This document shows, piece after piece, positions 35,220-46,796 of a stretch of 64,000 nt of DNA. Within the stretch, counting starts at the first letter, position 1, and each line of letters opens with the position of its first letter. The notes below the pieces were generated by a model. It was not told the DNA's origin. It saw only the letters and a list, made by a program, of their open reading frames with translations, and ran no database searches. The position numbers and the translations under genes are program-made. This stretch comes from Nelumbo lutea. Lineage: Eukaryota > Streptophyta > Magnoliopsida > Proteales > Nelumbonaceae. The DNA lies in NCBI GenBank assembly GCA_022828595.1, contig JAKGHH010000008.1, forward strand, positions 22,684,378-22,748,377, given 5' to 3'.

Positions 35220-35401
35220 CTGCAAATTGGTGTATCTGTAGGAGTGATGTGAGTGGCACAGCCCTTCAGAAGACATTAGATTATGCTTGTGGAGCTGGAG
35301 CTGACTGCACGCTTATCCTTCAAAATGGGGCTTGCTACCAACCCAACACTGTAAAGGCCCATTGTTCTAATATGCTCCTAAACCAGACATTTTTAGCTTA
35401 G
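35220..35401 (+). pseudogene. X8 (CBM43) domain exon or gene fragment
   Basis: After a good acceptor (TTTCTTTCTGTGGCCTCAG) the frame reads ANWCICRSDVSGTALQKTLD, then YACGAGADC, then QNGACYQPNTVKAHCSN. These are the core of the X8 domain of plasmodesmal callose-binding and beta-1,3-glucanase-like proteins, with WCxC, YACG.GADC and NGAC.QPNTV.AHC all present. The usual continuation (AVNSYFQ..G..CDF) is absent; the frame instead gives a short tail and stops at 35399-35401. No signal-peptide exon was found upstream, where a hAT fragment lies. It could be a cut-off gene copy, or a working exon spliced at an internal GTAAAG near 35351 to exons I cannot see. Confidence 0.65.
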
Positions 35402-36170
35402 ATTTTTATGGCGTTGGCATGAAAAATGGCAATTTTGATTCACAATGTTAGATTTGAAGTGGCTAATGTACAAAAACAAAGAACTGCCTTGAAGGGGAGA
35501 CTAGATCTAGGCCTGCATCTTATTTAAAATTTCTTTGACACTAATAGAGCTGTTACTGGTTTACAGTTGTCACAATGTTGATGTTTCCTTGTCTTTCAGT
35601 CTGGTGCTGTGGTCGTTTTGTCTTTCATACAGAAGTTCACTAAGCAAGGATTTTGATTCTCTTTTGTATTTCCATCGTTGACGTGAACGACTGAATCCAT
35701 AATCAGTTTGATATCGAAGGTGGTTACTGGTGAAAGGCATTTTTGCCCTTTTACATGATAATTAATGTCCGTTAACGGGTAAGGATCAATTTGATATTTT
35801 TTGAAAGTTTGGGTATTATAGTGACATGTTTGAAAGTTTGGATACGAATTTAGCACTACCCCAAAGTTTAATAGTAAAGTGAAATTTTCCCAATTTAAAA
35901 AGTCAGAAAAGATAGGGACGGACAAAAAAGATCTTGAATTTAAATAATAAGGAATTATTTAAGTACCTATAATTTAATCATGAATAATAGTATGGAATAG
36001 CTAAACAGGAAATTCCTGTAGCCAATCCATATTATTGGGACAAAGCTTAAATAATGATGATTATGATGATGATGATGATGATGATGAGGTATAATTGCAT
36101 CAAAACCAAAACATTGACAGCAGGGCAAAACTTAACAATTATTTTGAATGGAGAATACATAGGCTGGTTT
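35402..36170. other. No gene seen; ATG microsatellite
   Basis: AT-rich sequence with an (ATG)n/(GAT)n microsatellite at about 36053-36087. A weak GNFD-like codon run near 35430 could be a trace of the missing X8 C-terminus. I would not rely on it. Confidence 0.4.
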
Positions 36171-36174
36171 GAAG

Positions 36175-37193
36175 AAGGTTTTATAAATTCTAGACTCTCC
36201 CCACCTCCCAACTTGCACCCTCCTCAAAACTTGTAGTAAAATGAATTTTCAAAATTCAAATCTACTCCACATGAAAATATAAAATCTTCTCTAACCCTTA
36301 TCCTCCCTATATTTGAGGTTGAGTGATTCTAATATAGTACTTGCATCTAATTTCATATTATATATAAGCAATAAACAAACAAAATAACATAAACAAACAT
36401 CAAAACTTTCAATTATTTAATTGAAACATGCAAAAAACACATGAGCTATCAATTATCCTCATAAGATTCAAAACATTATTAAATTCAACACATAATATAT
36501 AAATTCATATTGTCTTACAATAACAATTTGATTGAAAGAATTAGCAATATTTTAGTAAATTCAAGATATGGGTTGGAGAGAATCGGGTTTAGCGTAGGGG
36601 TGTAAGTTGGGTAGGTTAGGCCGGGTTTATGATCAACCTGGGCCTGGCCCTAACATTTGGGCTGGCCCGAGGCTGGACCAAGTTGAAAGACAAGCCCGAC
36701 CTTCCCAACCCGAGCCCAACCCACACTGTAATTTGATGAACATGGGTTGGGCTCGGGCCTGGGCCTGGGCCTGGGCCAGGCTTGGGTTAATCAATAAACC
36801 TACTCTAAAATTATACATATATGTATTTATACAAATATGTACACATAATGTAAATAATTAAATAATATATATATATATATATACACACATATGTGTATAG
36901 TTGGGGCAGGCATAATCCGGGTTCAAGCTACCTAAAGGTTAAGCCCAGGCCCGGCCTGAAAAATAGAAAAACCCAATTTCTTAGGCCCAAGTCCAGCCCA
37001 TGTAAAATTTTATGCTTGAGTTGGGCCCGCCCAAGTTACACCCCTAGTTTAGACTTTAGCGTAATATCATTACCCTAACCATTTTTGTACGGATTGCAAA
37101 ATCTTATAATCCATTCCCCTACCCCAATTTAAGAAAAAAAAAAACATGCAAGGGTAGGTACCCGTCTGAGTAGGGTGGAAAATGCCATCCCTA
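36175..37193. mobile_element. hAT-like element (TAGGGATGGCA family), interrupted
   Basis: The left part (36180-36560) is homologous to the interior of the element 28306-28855 (shared CTCCCC..ACCCTCC, ATATAAGCAATAAACAAAC, ATCAATTATCCT blocks). The right end AAAATGCCATCCCTA at 37179-37193 matches that family's terminus. The segment 36595-37046 inserted into it later. The left terminus was not found. Confidence 0.6.
36587..37054. mobile_element. hAT-type MITE, near-perfect TIRs, nested
   Basis: The element spans 36595-37046 (452 bp). It begins TAGGGGTGTAAGTTGGG and ends CCCAAGTTACACCCCTA, which match at 16 of 17 positions as an inverted repeat. The flanks are GTTTAGCG and GTTTAGAC (6 of 8). A run of GGGCCTGG units lies at about 36751-36780 and an (AT)n/(CA)n microsatellite at 36864-36893. 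It sits inside the older element 36175-37193. Confidence 0.85.
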
Positions 37194-37512
37194 CTGGCTC
37201 AAATATAAATGGACGATTTGCACAAGCAAATGATTATATCTATAATTCGAAGGACCACTTGAGGATTTGATTACCTCTCCACAGTAGGAACGCTCTCTCT
37301 TCCCCCACATACATTTATTGAATAAATAAATTCGTTAATTCTATAATTTAAGTCAATAATTCTGATTCTTTTCTCAAATTTAATTTCTTATAATTTGCTC
37401 TTAGCCAATGCTTACATTACGCTATCATGCATTTGACATTTTGAAATTTTGAGGGAGACATTTCTTCCGTTTTTCCACCATATTATATATATAAGAAAGA
37501 TCAAATTTGCAG
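37194..37512. other. No gene seen
   Basis: AT-rich spacer with nothing recognised. Confidence 0.4.
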
Positions 37513-37822
37513 TTAGTAAGTATGGTTTTCAAATTGTCATAGATTCAGACGGTCAGACTATTCAGCCCAGAAATCGCTAAGTAATTGGTTCTGTTTTATT
37601 CCAAATCTGGTTCTTGATTAAAAACAGTTGAATCAGTTAATGGTTGATCCGGATGATTAAAATGTCGATCTGTCGACCTGTTTAACAGTTTTTAATTATT
37701 TTTTTTATTTTTATTATCAAAACAGACCATTCATACAAATCGAACGATCGAACCGTCAACTCAAAAACCAATGCCCAGAACTATTACGTTTCCTGGTCGT
37801 TTTTTAAAACCATATTAGTAAG
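37513..37822. mobile_element. hAT-like MITE with perfect 8-bp TSD
   Basis: The element spans 37521-37814 (294 bp) between identical TTAGTAAG at 37513-37520 and 37815-37822. It begins TATGGTTTTCAAATTG and ends TTTTTTAAAACCATA. The interior has GGTCGA/TCGACC and AACAGTT motifs. This clean copy helps define the ends of its relatives at 29234-29505 and 15352-16045. Confidence 0.85.
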
Positions 37823-38670
37823 TAGTCATAATAAAATGTTTGTTGGACTATTGGAAAAGATAGCAACCGTATAGCAGAGTATTACTGTTCAAAGTCCAAA
37901 CAAGAAATGAAGAGAGGGACAATTTTGAGCCACCGTAGAACTCAATGTGGTCTTGACAGAAATCAAATACAAATCAAAATTTTATTTGGTTGGATAGAGT
38001 TCAAATGCATTTAAGTGAACAGACATGCTTATATATACCCACTACTTAACTATCCCTTTTTTTTTTTACTTTTTATCTTATAATCATTAAATGGGTGGGG
38101 CGGTGGGGCCCACAATACCAAAGTTTTAAATTATATAAAATGCATTTATATCAATGAATCCTTGCACCAATATGGATATGATTCATTCACTACATATTGT
38201 ATTATAAGTATATATATATATATATATATATATTAATCCTTATACCTATTCAAATCTTTGTAGAAGAATCAAAGTGTTAATATGTGTCGTACTATATCGA
38301 CTTTCAGGATGATACACAAAATACTACAAATTTAGGAGAATAAAGATATTCAAAGCTTCTCAAGGAGAACAGAAGATTTCAAATCTTGCTCTGAAATAGT
38401 GTCATTCTCATAGAGTAATGCTGTCCAGAATCGGATTGAGTTTCAAAAATTTTTGGGTTACATCATGAAGTAACTCTGTTTAATACTTTTCCTACCAAAG
38501 CAGTTCTTACTTCTTAGACCATAATTGTTCTTCAGCCCATCACCAGTTGGCAACCAAACTAACATTATTCTGGAAATCACTAATATTAATACAAGATTCC
38601 ACAAGTCACACAGCCACTGGCTCAGAATAACTCGGACTAACTGACTAATAAAGACACTAGTGGAGAAGGC
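37823..38670. other. No gene seen; (TA)n microsatellite
   Basis: A (TA)n run lies at about 38207-38233. The last part should be the 3'UTR of the small membrane protein gene on the minus strand. Confidence 0.45.
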
Positions 38671-38943
38671 TCACATCAAGCTGCACAGAACAAAGTAGAG
38701 CACAAGCAGTAAAACGGTGCCTAACCCAAACCCCTCGTTGTCGTAGCTTGGGCTACTGGGTTGATGAGTGCAAGACCACCCACAGCCAGAACCAGAAGGT
38801 GAAAAAAGCATGCAAATGAAGTAGATCAGCAGCAGCCAAACAAGAGGAGCTACAACTGCAGAAGGAGAGCAGGTCTTGCAGGCAAACAACCCCAGTCCAA
38901 TGACCAGCAACAAAGGAACAACTGGCGAAGGGCCGTTCGCCAT
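38671..38943 (-). CDS. Small three-helix membrane protein, function unknown
   Basis: A single 90-codon frame starting at an ATG (MANGPSPVVPLLL). It has three strongly hydrophobic segments at about residues 8-22, 28-47 and 72-90, with a Cys/Ser/Gly-rich loop (SPSGSGCGWSCTHQPSSPSY) between the last two. Six cysteines are present. The composition is coherent, unlike the chance frames around it, and a TATA-like TATTTAAG sits about 150 bases upstream. I do not recognise the family and no function is implied beyond membrane insertion. It could be a small gene or one exon of a larger one. A frame overlapping its start (38850-39083) is probably just the leader. Confidence 0.6.
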   Translation of the reverse strand: MANGPSPVVPLLLVIGLGLFACKTCSPSAVVAPLVWLLLIYFICMLFSPSGSGCGWSCTHQPSSPSYDNEGFGLGTVLLLVLYFVLCSLM

Positions 38944-39090
38944 CTCTTTAGAGACCCAAAAATGGCTACCTGTGCCTTCTTCCAGAACAGACTTGGGGAA
39001 GTTACAGGGAGTTGGGCTTTAGTAGAGTTCTTCAATGGAGATAGACATGGCTTAATTTTTGTTTTCTGCTTTTCTTTGCCCAATTGACCC

Positions 39091-39098
39091 TTAAATAG
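39091..39098 (-). promoter_or_regulatory. TATA-like box upstream of the small membrane protein
   Basis: On the minus strand it reads CTATTTAAG, followed by a purine-rich and then pyrimidine-rich leader to the ATG at 38943. The spacing is reasonable for a plant promoter. It is a weak single-motif call. Confidence 0.4.
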
Positions 39099-39099
39099 A

Positions 39100-39940
39100 T
39101 GGTCACGCGTGCATTGAAAAGGTGATTAAGGTCAAATCCAAATGACGATGCTATGAAAATTTTAAGTAGGTGAACAAATTAGCATGTGAAAATGACAAGA
39201 AACAAGCATACTCCAACGTTGACAGGGGGGAAAATATACTGCGGTCGATCAATTATTTGTATTCATTAATCACAGAGAGCCATTTACAACCGTGACTTTG
39301 TTCCATGACTTGTTCTACTGAACAATACACTGATTTCAATAATGGAGGACGACGTACATAAATCATAAGTTGCTTTCTTTTTTTTCAATTGATTAATTGC
39401 AGCAGGCTTCGTTTCCTATTTCTGATTTCTGATTTCTGGAAGCTTGATACGTCCGACCCTTAAAAAATAATTAATACAAGCTTCTGGTGAAGGTTAAACT
39501 ATAATCAATGTCAGTGGCTAGATTAAGTGAACGTACATGTCTGACTTGCAATCTCCCACACTTGATTGAGACCCCCATATTGTGACAGTAATCAATAAAT
39601 TACATCGAATGATTGAAGGAAAATAGAGAAAAACTCGGCCATGGGGCTGAGTCAGTTGATGGTTTCTGGTAATTGAGTATCTTTTCTATGGTTTTCGGAT
39701 TTACATCGCCAACCCAACCATTTGATATACAAACAGGGTTGGTGAGACTTGAGCCACCTTCCTCATGACAACTCTTATAAGAAGGAAAGTGGTGTGCAGT
39801 AAGGAGGATTTCGAGTCTGAGGGCAGGGGCAGGCACTTTATGTGAAAAATGCCAAAGGTAGGATCGTAGCCACTATACCCCTATGGGATCAACAATAGGT
39901 AATGGCCTTTAGATTAAGTAACCTTGTCTGAAATATCTAA
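39100..39940. other. No gene seen
   Basis: A 78-codon frame on the minus strand (39600-39836) lies in a repeat-like stretch ending in a CACTATACCCC motif. I could not assign it. TTTCTGATTTCTGATTTCTG near 39419 is a short tandem repeat. Confidence 0.4.
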
Positions 39941-39944
39941 AAAA

Positions 39945-40640
39945 CTTTTGGGGTTTAATATCAATAAAAGTAATATATTTAAAAAGATTTTAAAAATAGG
40001 TTAATTTTTTAAAAATAATGTCAATAAAGGGCAAAAACATTGTTTATCTTGTTCTTATTGTCAATTTTTTTACCATGCCATTTGTTCACCAGAGCCACTG
40101 CCCACCACCGCTCGCCACCACCCACCACCATCGTCCGCTGCCGCCAACCGCCACCTCCACCCCCACCTCTGACAACATTGCCGGAGGTGGCCAGAGGCGG
40201 AGGTGGCAGCGACGATGCTGATGGTCATTCCTCTACCTGCTGCCGCCGCCACCTCTATCTCCACCCATCTCTGACAACGTTGCCGGAGGTGGCGACATTG
40301 GACAGAGAAACCACTAGCGCTGCCGCCGCCACCTCTATCTCCACCCATCTCTGACAACGTTGCCGGAGGTGGCGACATTGGACAGAGAAACCACTAGCGC
40401 TGCCGCCGCCACCTCTACCTTCGGCTACCTCCGACAATGTTGCCAAAGGCGGAGGCAGCAACGGGCGATAGAAGATGGTGGTGGCGGGCGGCGATGAACA
40501 GCGGCTCTGGTGAACAAATGGCAAGAAGAATAAGATGAACAGTGTTTTTGCTCTTTATTGATATTATTTTTAAAAAATTAACCTATTTTTTATTTTTTTT
40601 AAATATATTACTTTATTGATATTAAACCCCAAAAGTTGCC
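39945..40640. mobile_element. Long inverted-repeat (fold-back/MULE-like) element with 80-bp tandem repeat
   Basis: The left arm starts near AACTTTTGGGGTTTAATATC and the right arm ends GATATTAAACCCCAAAAGTT. The arms stay complementary for well over 150 bp, including TTGTTCACCAGAGCC on the left and GGCTCTGGTGAACAA on the right. Between them lies a GC-rich core with CCACC/GGTGG motifs. There an 80-bp unit is repeated in tandem (TGCCGCCGCCACCTCTA starts at 40241, 40321 and 40401). Frames of about 100 codons exist on both strands because of the symmetry. No transposase was found and no duplication was defined. Confidence 0.75.
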
Positions 40641-41014
40641 CTTATATGCTATTACCCCTAGAAAATTATCCATGACTTCATTCTTCTATAGCAATTGTAC
40701 TCTCTTTTCTCCATTAATAGAAGTCATGGTTATTGATCAAAAAAATATCTAAAATTGTAGGAGAAAGGTTTGACACAATTCTAAGGAAAAAAAGGGTGGG
40801 GAGAGATCAACTGTTTTGGGAAAATTTGTAAGAAAATGAAGGGTTTGGGTGGAGAGAGAAGAGGTGTTTATCTCTCAATGACTACACTCTTCCATTGCAA
40901 TTGTAATTTCTCTTTTCTCCATTCATAAAATTCATGGTTAATGATCAAAAAAATCTAAAATTGCAGAAGAATATTAGTAAGGTAACAAATCAGATTGAAA
41001 AACAACAGACGGGT
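40641..41014. repeat. Diverged direct repeat of about 90 bp
   Basis: A block at 40680-40768 (GCAATTGTACTCTCTTTTCTCC, CATGGTTATTGATCAAAAAA, AAAATTGTAGGAGAA) recurs at about 40883-40970 with substitutions. It is a local duplication about 200 bp apart. There is no gene here. Confidence 0.6.
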
Positions 41015-41229
41015 GTTGGAAGCAAGGTTCAAGTATCAATACGTATCATGCCCATAGCTTCCCGATACGCCCCTCCAGGGGTTGTATCAGGACAGACACT
41101 GGTTCAAAGGGTGGTCGGGCCTGAAACTGACCCCTCTGAACCAGTTTGAAAAATAAATAAATAAAACCTAAAAAAAAATACCAATATAGGCCGATACGCC
41201 CTACTGATACTTTGAACCTTGGTTGGAAG
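41015..41229. mobile_element. hAT-type MITE, 199 bp, perfect 8-bp TSD
   Basis: The element spans 41023-41221 between identical GTTGGAAG at 41015-41022 and 41222-41229. It begins CAAGGTTCAAGTATCAATACG and ends CTGATACTTTGAACCTTG, an inverted pair. It contains several CCGATACG/CGTATC motifs. Related end sequences occur at about 10547 and 27651, and perhaps 16225-16257. Confidence 0.88.
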
Positions 41230-42984
41230 AAATAAGCAATGGAAAATAATGATTCATTTGTAAAACCATTCTAACTGCGTTGGCTTGGCGATGAACCTGA
41301 AATCTTGTTCAAGAAAAGTCCTATAAACCCATTATATATATTGCAACTATCTAGGTTTTATATAATAAATTTATTTAGAATTATATTCTGATCAAGGTCA
41401 AATCTTCCTTGCAGCATTTTATCTCACGTCAACATAGGATCTCACTGAGATTTCTAAATTAGCTCTCTACCCCTGAATTCAAATCAAATACTTGAAGCTT
41501 TTCAACTTAGAGTTGCTTCTTACCCAAAGTTCCATATTTTTTTTCTTTGGTCATATGCTTATCATCCAAAGTTCAAATTCCACATCACTTCTGCCATGTA
41601 TGATATTAATTTCTTTGATCCACATACAGGATCTCTTTGCCAGCAAGCTTCTACCTTCCCTACTCAAACCTTCATATGGAAACTTCAAAAAACAAATTTG
41701 ACAGAGCCCAACTTGGAGGAGATATTATACTGTATCTTTCAAACTTAGAACCTAAAAATCTAGGCAGTATAACTCAAAAGGGCAGTGGACAAGAGCAATC
41801 GAAGTTCAACTATCACTACCACAACAAAACTTAAAAAAGAGCAAAGAAAATATCTCAATCGTTATTCCTTAAACTACCCAAACAAACCGTATTACCAAAA
41901 TATCAGGCTTCCTAAAACTAGAATTATGTGGACCAGCAAAAAAGATGACCATTGACAAAATTCCTCCAACTGAAGAATAAATCTGTTTTGTAACAGATCA
42001 GAATAAATCTTTTTTACCGAAAAAAAAAAAAGAATAGATATTGTTCAGCTATTCCCATAAAATTAACTTCACTGCCTTGGCCATTCTTGCTACATATATG
42101 GGTTCTTTTATAGTAAAATAAAATATTTATAAAGAAAAGGAAAAGGAATATACAAGCAGTATACTGTATACGAGCTTTGAGGCCAGAGGCCCGGGCACCA
42201 ACAGCCAACCCAAAACAACCAAAGAAAAATCACAACAAACCCAATAATCCAAACAACCTACTCTTAGACCTATCTTTTATACAATTCTTCAAAATCAAAC
42301 AAAAGAAAATACACCGAAAACTTGCTAACAAAAGCATAAACAAAACTACCGTCTGATGCATTAGCAAAACAAAAGGGTAAAAAGAGGGCATTTCTTTTGG
42401 GGACTAATGGAGTTGCTTCAGGTCTTAAGGGTCAGGGCCATCAGGCAGCATTGTTGGCCTGAGCTTTCTCTGTAATTATCATTCCTTTTCATTATTAATA
42501 AATCTTGAAGTTAGCTAGACAAAAGAAAGTACAGAACATACAATCCACTTCTTCAATGGAAATGGGAAACACCACAACTGAAGACAATCTCATGATATCC
42601 AAATTGGAACAACTCCATACCATTCTAATCAGATGCTTCATCCCCAAGATCATGAACAGACTGCAAACCTGAATTTCACGCTCTATTCTCGACCCAAAAA
42701 GAACATACTCAAACTTTTTTCCAATTTGAATTTCCTTATCAACTAACCCATCTAAATCTAGTTTACCTTTTTAACTAGAAGTGATTCAGATTACAACCCA
42801 TTGATATAGATCCATGCTGATCCAACAAATTAGTTGTATTTTTTACCGACTCTGCCACATTTAACTTAGACCATCCTTCAAACTCTTCTTAATTTGGACA
42901 ACTGGCTTGCTCCTCTCCATCCTTGAAAAATTGAATTGCATTTTCAGAATCATATCCTTGTCACAAGATCCCTTAGATCTTTTA
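41230..42984. other. Long gene-free stretch
   Basis: I see no supported gene, RNA or element with clear ends. Open frames of 60-70 codons resemble nothing known. The part after about 42450 may already be LINE-related 3' flank. Confidence 0.45.
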
Positions 42985-45360
42985 ACCACTCTGCTTTTTT
43001 TTTTTTGATAAAAAACAAAAGTTTTATAAATGCCAAACCTCCACACTGCCTACAAAACAATCTCCACACAAACTGGAGCACAAAAAGCAAGTATAATAGA
43101 AATACAACTCTGACAAATTACAATCCAACCCCCGACATCCCCACATCAATTTATCTTTTTACACCCCTTCCCTTGCTAAGCTAAGGAGTCTGCCAAAAAA
43201 TTTGCACTTCTAGGAACACAATTGAATGAGCTATTCATGCTGGTCCCAACTTGTGCCTATCTAACCATTGGCCTGAACTTCCAAAGGAAGTCTTCTTGCA
43301 TATTCATCCAGCAGAAAATGGTTCACAATGTCCCTCTACCTCCACCTCTCAACCTCATCATTGCTATCAGTTTTAATGCCTGAATCACTCCGCCCTTGGG
43401 GGAATTTGCCAAGTCCAACTGGACCAGAGATGTTAAGCATAATGCTGCCATCAAAGGCCTTACTACCCTTTCAACACCTAAAACTCCCGGATTACCAACA
43501 ACAGCCGTCAAAACTAAATTTAAGCCTGCTCAGTCATAGTTGGAGCTATACAAACTTCCACAACTTAGACGCCTGCTAGCATGAAATCCAGCAATTATTT
43601 GCCACTCCCTTAGAAGGTCATTTAATGAATCACCTCTGAATTCATCACGAGTCAAAGCCCAATGAGCAACTCTAACCTTGATGAGATCTATCAGCTCAAC
43701 AATTCTCATAAATTTCTCTTCAAATATTCTGGTGTTTCTTTCATTCCACAATCCCCATAAATACTATTGCAAGCACATACTGCCATAAAATCTTGTCTCC
43801 AAGTACTACATTTCAAAACTATTTGCAGTTTGAAAATATATTTTCATACCTAGATTGCATAACTACAACATAGAAGAATAAGGTTGGTGTTGTCCCCACT
43901 TCTCAAGCACAGAGTACACAGAGAAAAAAAATACCAGTTTTCCCACTTCCTTTAGAGTCATTTACAGGTATCAGTAACTTGATTGGCAGCTTCCCAACAA
44001 ATCAATTTAGGGGAATTTGACTAAACCAAAGGTACTTTAACAGGGAAAGGATGAATCTTAGGAGATTGGTGAAAGGTTTTAAAGAAAGAAGCACATGAAT
44101 AAAGGCCCATTGACACACGGGCTCCACACTGTCATCTACCTGGCCGGGATCACGCTTGCATCTTGTAAAGTTTCAAGTAAAGTGATCATCTAACTCATTT
44201 CAACATCTCTGTAGGCTCTTCTCAACCCCTAACCCCATAACAATCCCCTCCCATCAAAATTTGCCATATCAGCAATAGGTTAATTTTTGGCATTTGAAAT
44301 GTTATATACCATAAGAATGGCTTGCAATTAAGAGAGAATTTTCCCACCAAGTATCCTCCCAAAACTTCACCTTAGTTCCAGAAATACCTCCACTGTTTTG
44401 TTCACCAATGTTTCCAAGTTGAGAGATCTCCCAAATTCATGTGTTTCATCAGTGATAATACCTTCCTCAGAAGGCTCACTTGTAATGTCATCTTCATTTC
44501 CATCCCTTCCCTCTACAACCATGTTTTTGCTTCCTTCCCATCTGTTATTGGCCTTGTTCTATACTTTTTTTTCTCTAATACAATTTCAGGCCTATTTTCC
44601 TGCACTCATTATTCTCAAGCTTTTCACCACAATCTGGACTATCCCCTCCCAGCTCCTTTGATACTGCTTTTCTTTCCTCAGTCTGACTATCATTTGCTGG
44701 TCAACTGAGTTAACTTTTCCAATCACCACCATTCCTGCACAATCAGCCTTCAACACTTCCTCAACAGTCTCCCCTTCTCTTAATATACTTATTGATCACT
44801 ATTGGACTTTTGAGAACCTAGTGGCAACTCCTCAACAATTATATCCTGAATAGAGCCCTGGAGTCAATAGAGGACAAACCTGTGCATCCTTTTCCACCCC
44901 CATTTCTAGAAGAGCTTCCATCCAACAATTCTTGTTTACCTGGTTCCACCTAATACTCTCTCACCCCCTCAACTTCCTCTGAGCCACTACCATTTCTTTG
45001 TTGCTTTTTCCATCAGTATTCAGACCAGTTTTGCAAGGAACAAAGGATAGAGGCTTGTGAAAATTCATCTAGAGGTTAAACCTCTCGCAATGTCTGCTCT
45101 ATTTGCAGGGGCCTCGATTGGGGACAACGATACATTGTCCCTAGTGTCTCCCAACTGGCTCATGTGACTCACTAAAATACCATGTGCTTCATGAGCCAAC
45201 CCACTTAAACTGGTTCTTCCCAATTCAAGGATTAATTTTCTTGTTTCAACCATTTCGTTACTCAAACCATCCTTAAACACATCCCTGTCCCCACCCAAAT
45301 CAACCTTGTCTTGATCCAGATTGTTACCTAGCCCCCCCCCCCCAAACCCTGTCAATCTAG
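42985..45360 (-). pseudogene. L1-type LINE remnant (minus strand), 3' end at the left
   Basis: A T run at 42988-43002 marks the poly(A) tail of a minus-strand LINE. Reading leftward on the minus strand, the linker before RNase H is clear at 43530-43751 (WNERNTRIFEEKFMRIVELI, then ALTRDEF and DLLREWQIIAGF). A decayed NPGVLGVERVV stretch follows (43323-43511), the GNPGPSGIGGVFRD region of RNase H in another frame. Upstream to 45360 are broken zinc-binding RT-associated and ORF1-like frames (for example 45065-45355). The reverse transcriptase core was not found. It is dead. Confidence 0.65.
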
Positions 45361-46796
45361 CTCCCTTTGCTTGATGATGCTTGTGTGGGTAATAAAATTC
45401 TTTTTTGGGAGGACTTGTGGATTGGGGAATCTCCTCTTAAGGATAGACTCCCGAACCTTTATTCCCTTTCTTTGAAAAAATCTCAATTTATCTCTTCTTT
45501 TCATACTTCTGGGGATTCTTGGGGTTGGGGACTAAGGAGAGGTTTGAGGGACTCAGAAGTGAAGTCAGCAATTGATATTTTTTCTCTTCTAAGTTCAGTT
45601 TTTCTAGACCACTCCTCTCCGGACAGTAGAGTTTGGGCAGAAACTTCTACAGGTAGTTTTTCTTGTTCTTCGTTTTTCAATGCTTTGGTCCTTCCTTCTA
45701 ACCCGGTTTCCTCTTTTCCTGTTAAAGAAGTTTGGAGCACTCCTGTCCCCCCGAAAGTAAGGGCTTTTTGTTGGGAAGTGTTTCTCCAAAAAATCAATAC
45801 CTTGGAGGTGCTTCAAAGAAAGAGACCAAATTGGTGCTTGTCACCTCATGTCTGTAGCCTTTGTTTGAGGAATGCTGAGACAGTGAATCACCTACTAACT
45901 TCTTGACCTTTTAGTGCTCTAATTTGATTGGTTCTCCCCTCTCTTTGATTGTAGGTGGAACCCTCCCACAAGTGTAGCGGATTTATTTGACCCTAACTTT
46001 TTCCGACAATCAAAGAAGAAAGGAAGGGTGATGTGAAGAACAATGAGGGCAGCTATCTTGTGGGCAGTATGGGAAGAGAGAAACAATAGGATTTTCCAAG
46101 GGAAAGAAAAAACAACTCCTAAAGTAATTGAAGGGATCACCATCAAGGCAGTACATTGGCTGAAAACTCTTGAATTGTTCAAGGATGTCTCTACAGATGA
46201 TTTGATTAGAGGCTGGAATATTTTAGCAAGATCTTCTACTTCATCACCTACCATACAAGAAGTTTGGTCCCCTCCTTTGCAGTGCCATGTCAAACTGAAT
46301 TTTGATGGCAGCTCTATTGGGAACCCTGGACCTTCTGGAATAGGGGGTGTATTTAGAGATGTGGAACGAAAAATCCTATCTCTGTATTCTGGCCCAATAG
46401 GTGTGGGGGACTCGCTTAGAGCTGAAGTTTTGGCACTCCTCAAGGGGCTCAGATGGGCCAAGCAATTAGGTTTCCAACAGTTGGAAGTGGAGGGGGATTC
46501 AAAATTAGTAGTAGGATGGCTGCAATCAAACAGTTTGGGAACGTGGTCCCTTAGACAACAGGTAAGGGAATTATTGAGCCTCACAAGGGAGCTGGATGCA
46601 AAAGTGTATTGGTCTAGGAGGTCAGCAAATGCTTTAGTTGACTACCTTGCAAAACAGGGGGTGAATCGGGAGATTTTGTTTTGTGCAGTGTAGTAAGATT
46701 TTTGTTATTCAGGGGTCACCTTTTACTTTGGAAGGTGACAGTTGTTTCTTATGGTTTTATCTAATGAAAGTTACCGTTTCCTATCAAAAAAAAAAT
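45361..46796 (+). mobile_element. 5'-truncated L1-type LINE with well-preserved RNase H
   Basis: Frame 45367-45906 is the RT C-terminal/zinc-binding region (ILFWEDLWIGESPLKDRLPN, later VWSTPVPPKVRAFCWEVFLQ, and CSLCLRNAETVNHLL). After a stop and frameshift, 46043-46693 (216 residues) holds WAVWEERNNRIFQGK and then a nearly complete RNase H. That domain has FDGSSIGNPGPSGIGGV, RAEVLALLKGL, VEGDSKLVVGWLQ and RRSANALVDYLAK, with all four acidic positions. The 3' end is an A run at about 46784-46794. The upstream RT is missing, as expected from aborted target-primed reverse transcription. It is the freshest LINE piece in the window, and is inserted head-to-head with the minus LINE at its left. Confidence 0.88.

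Noticed and set aside
40040..40524. Pro/His- and Gly-rich open frames of about 100 codons on both strands
   Set aside because: They come from the CCACC-rich inverted repeat and its 80-bp tandem units; both strands look alike because the element is palindromic.
45919..46584. 221-codon minus-strand open frame
   Set aside because: Exact shadow of the LINE linker and RNase H on the plus strand, which has recognisable motifs; the minus frame has none.
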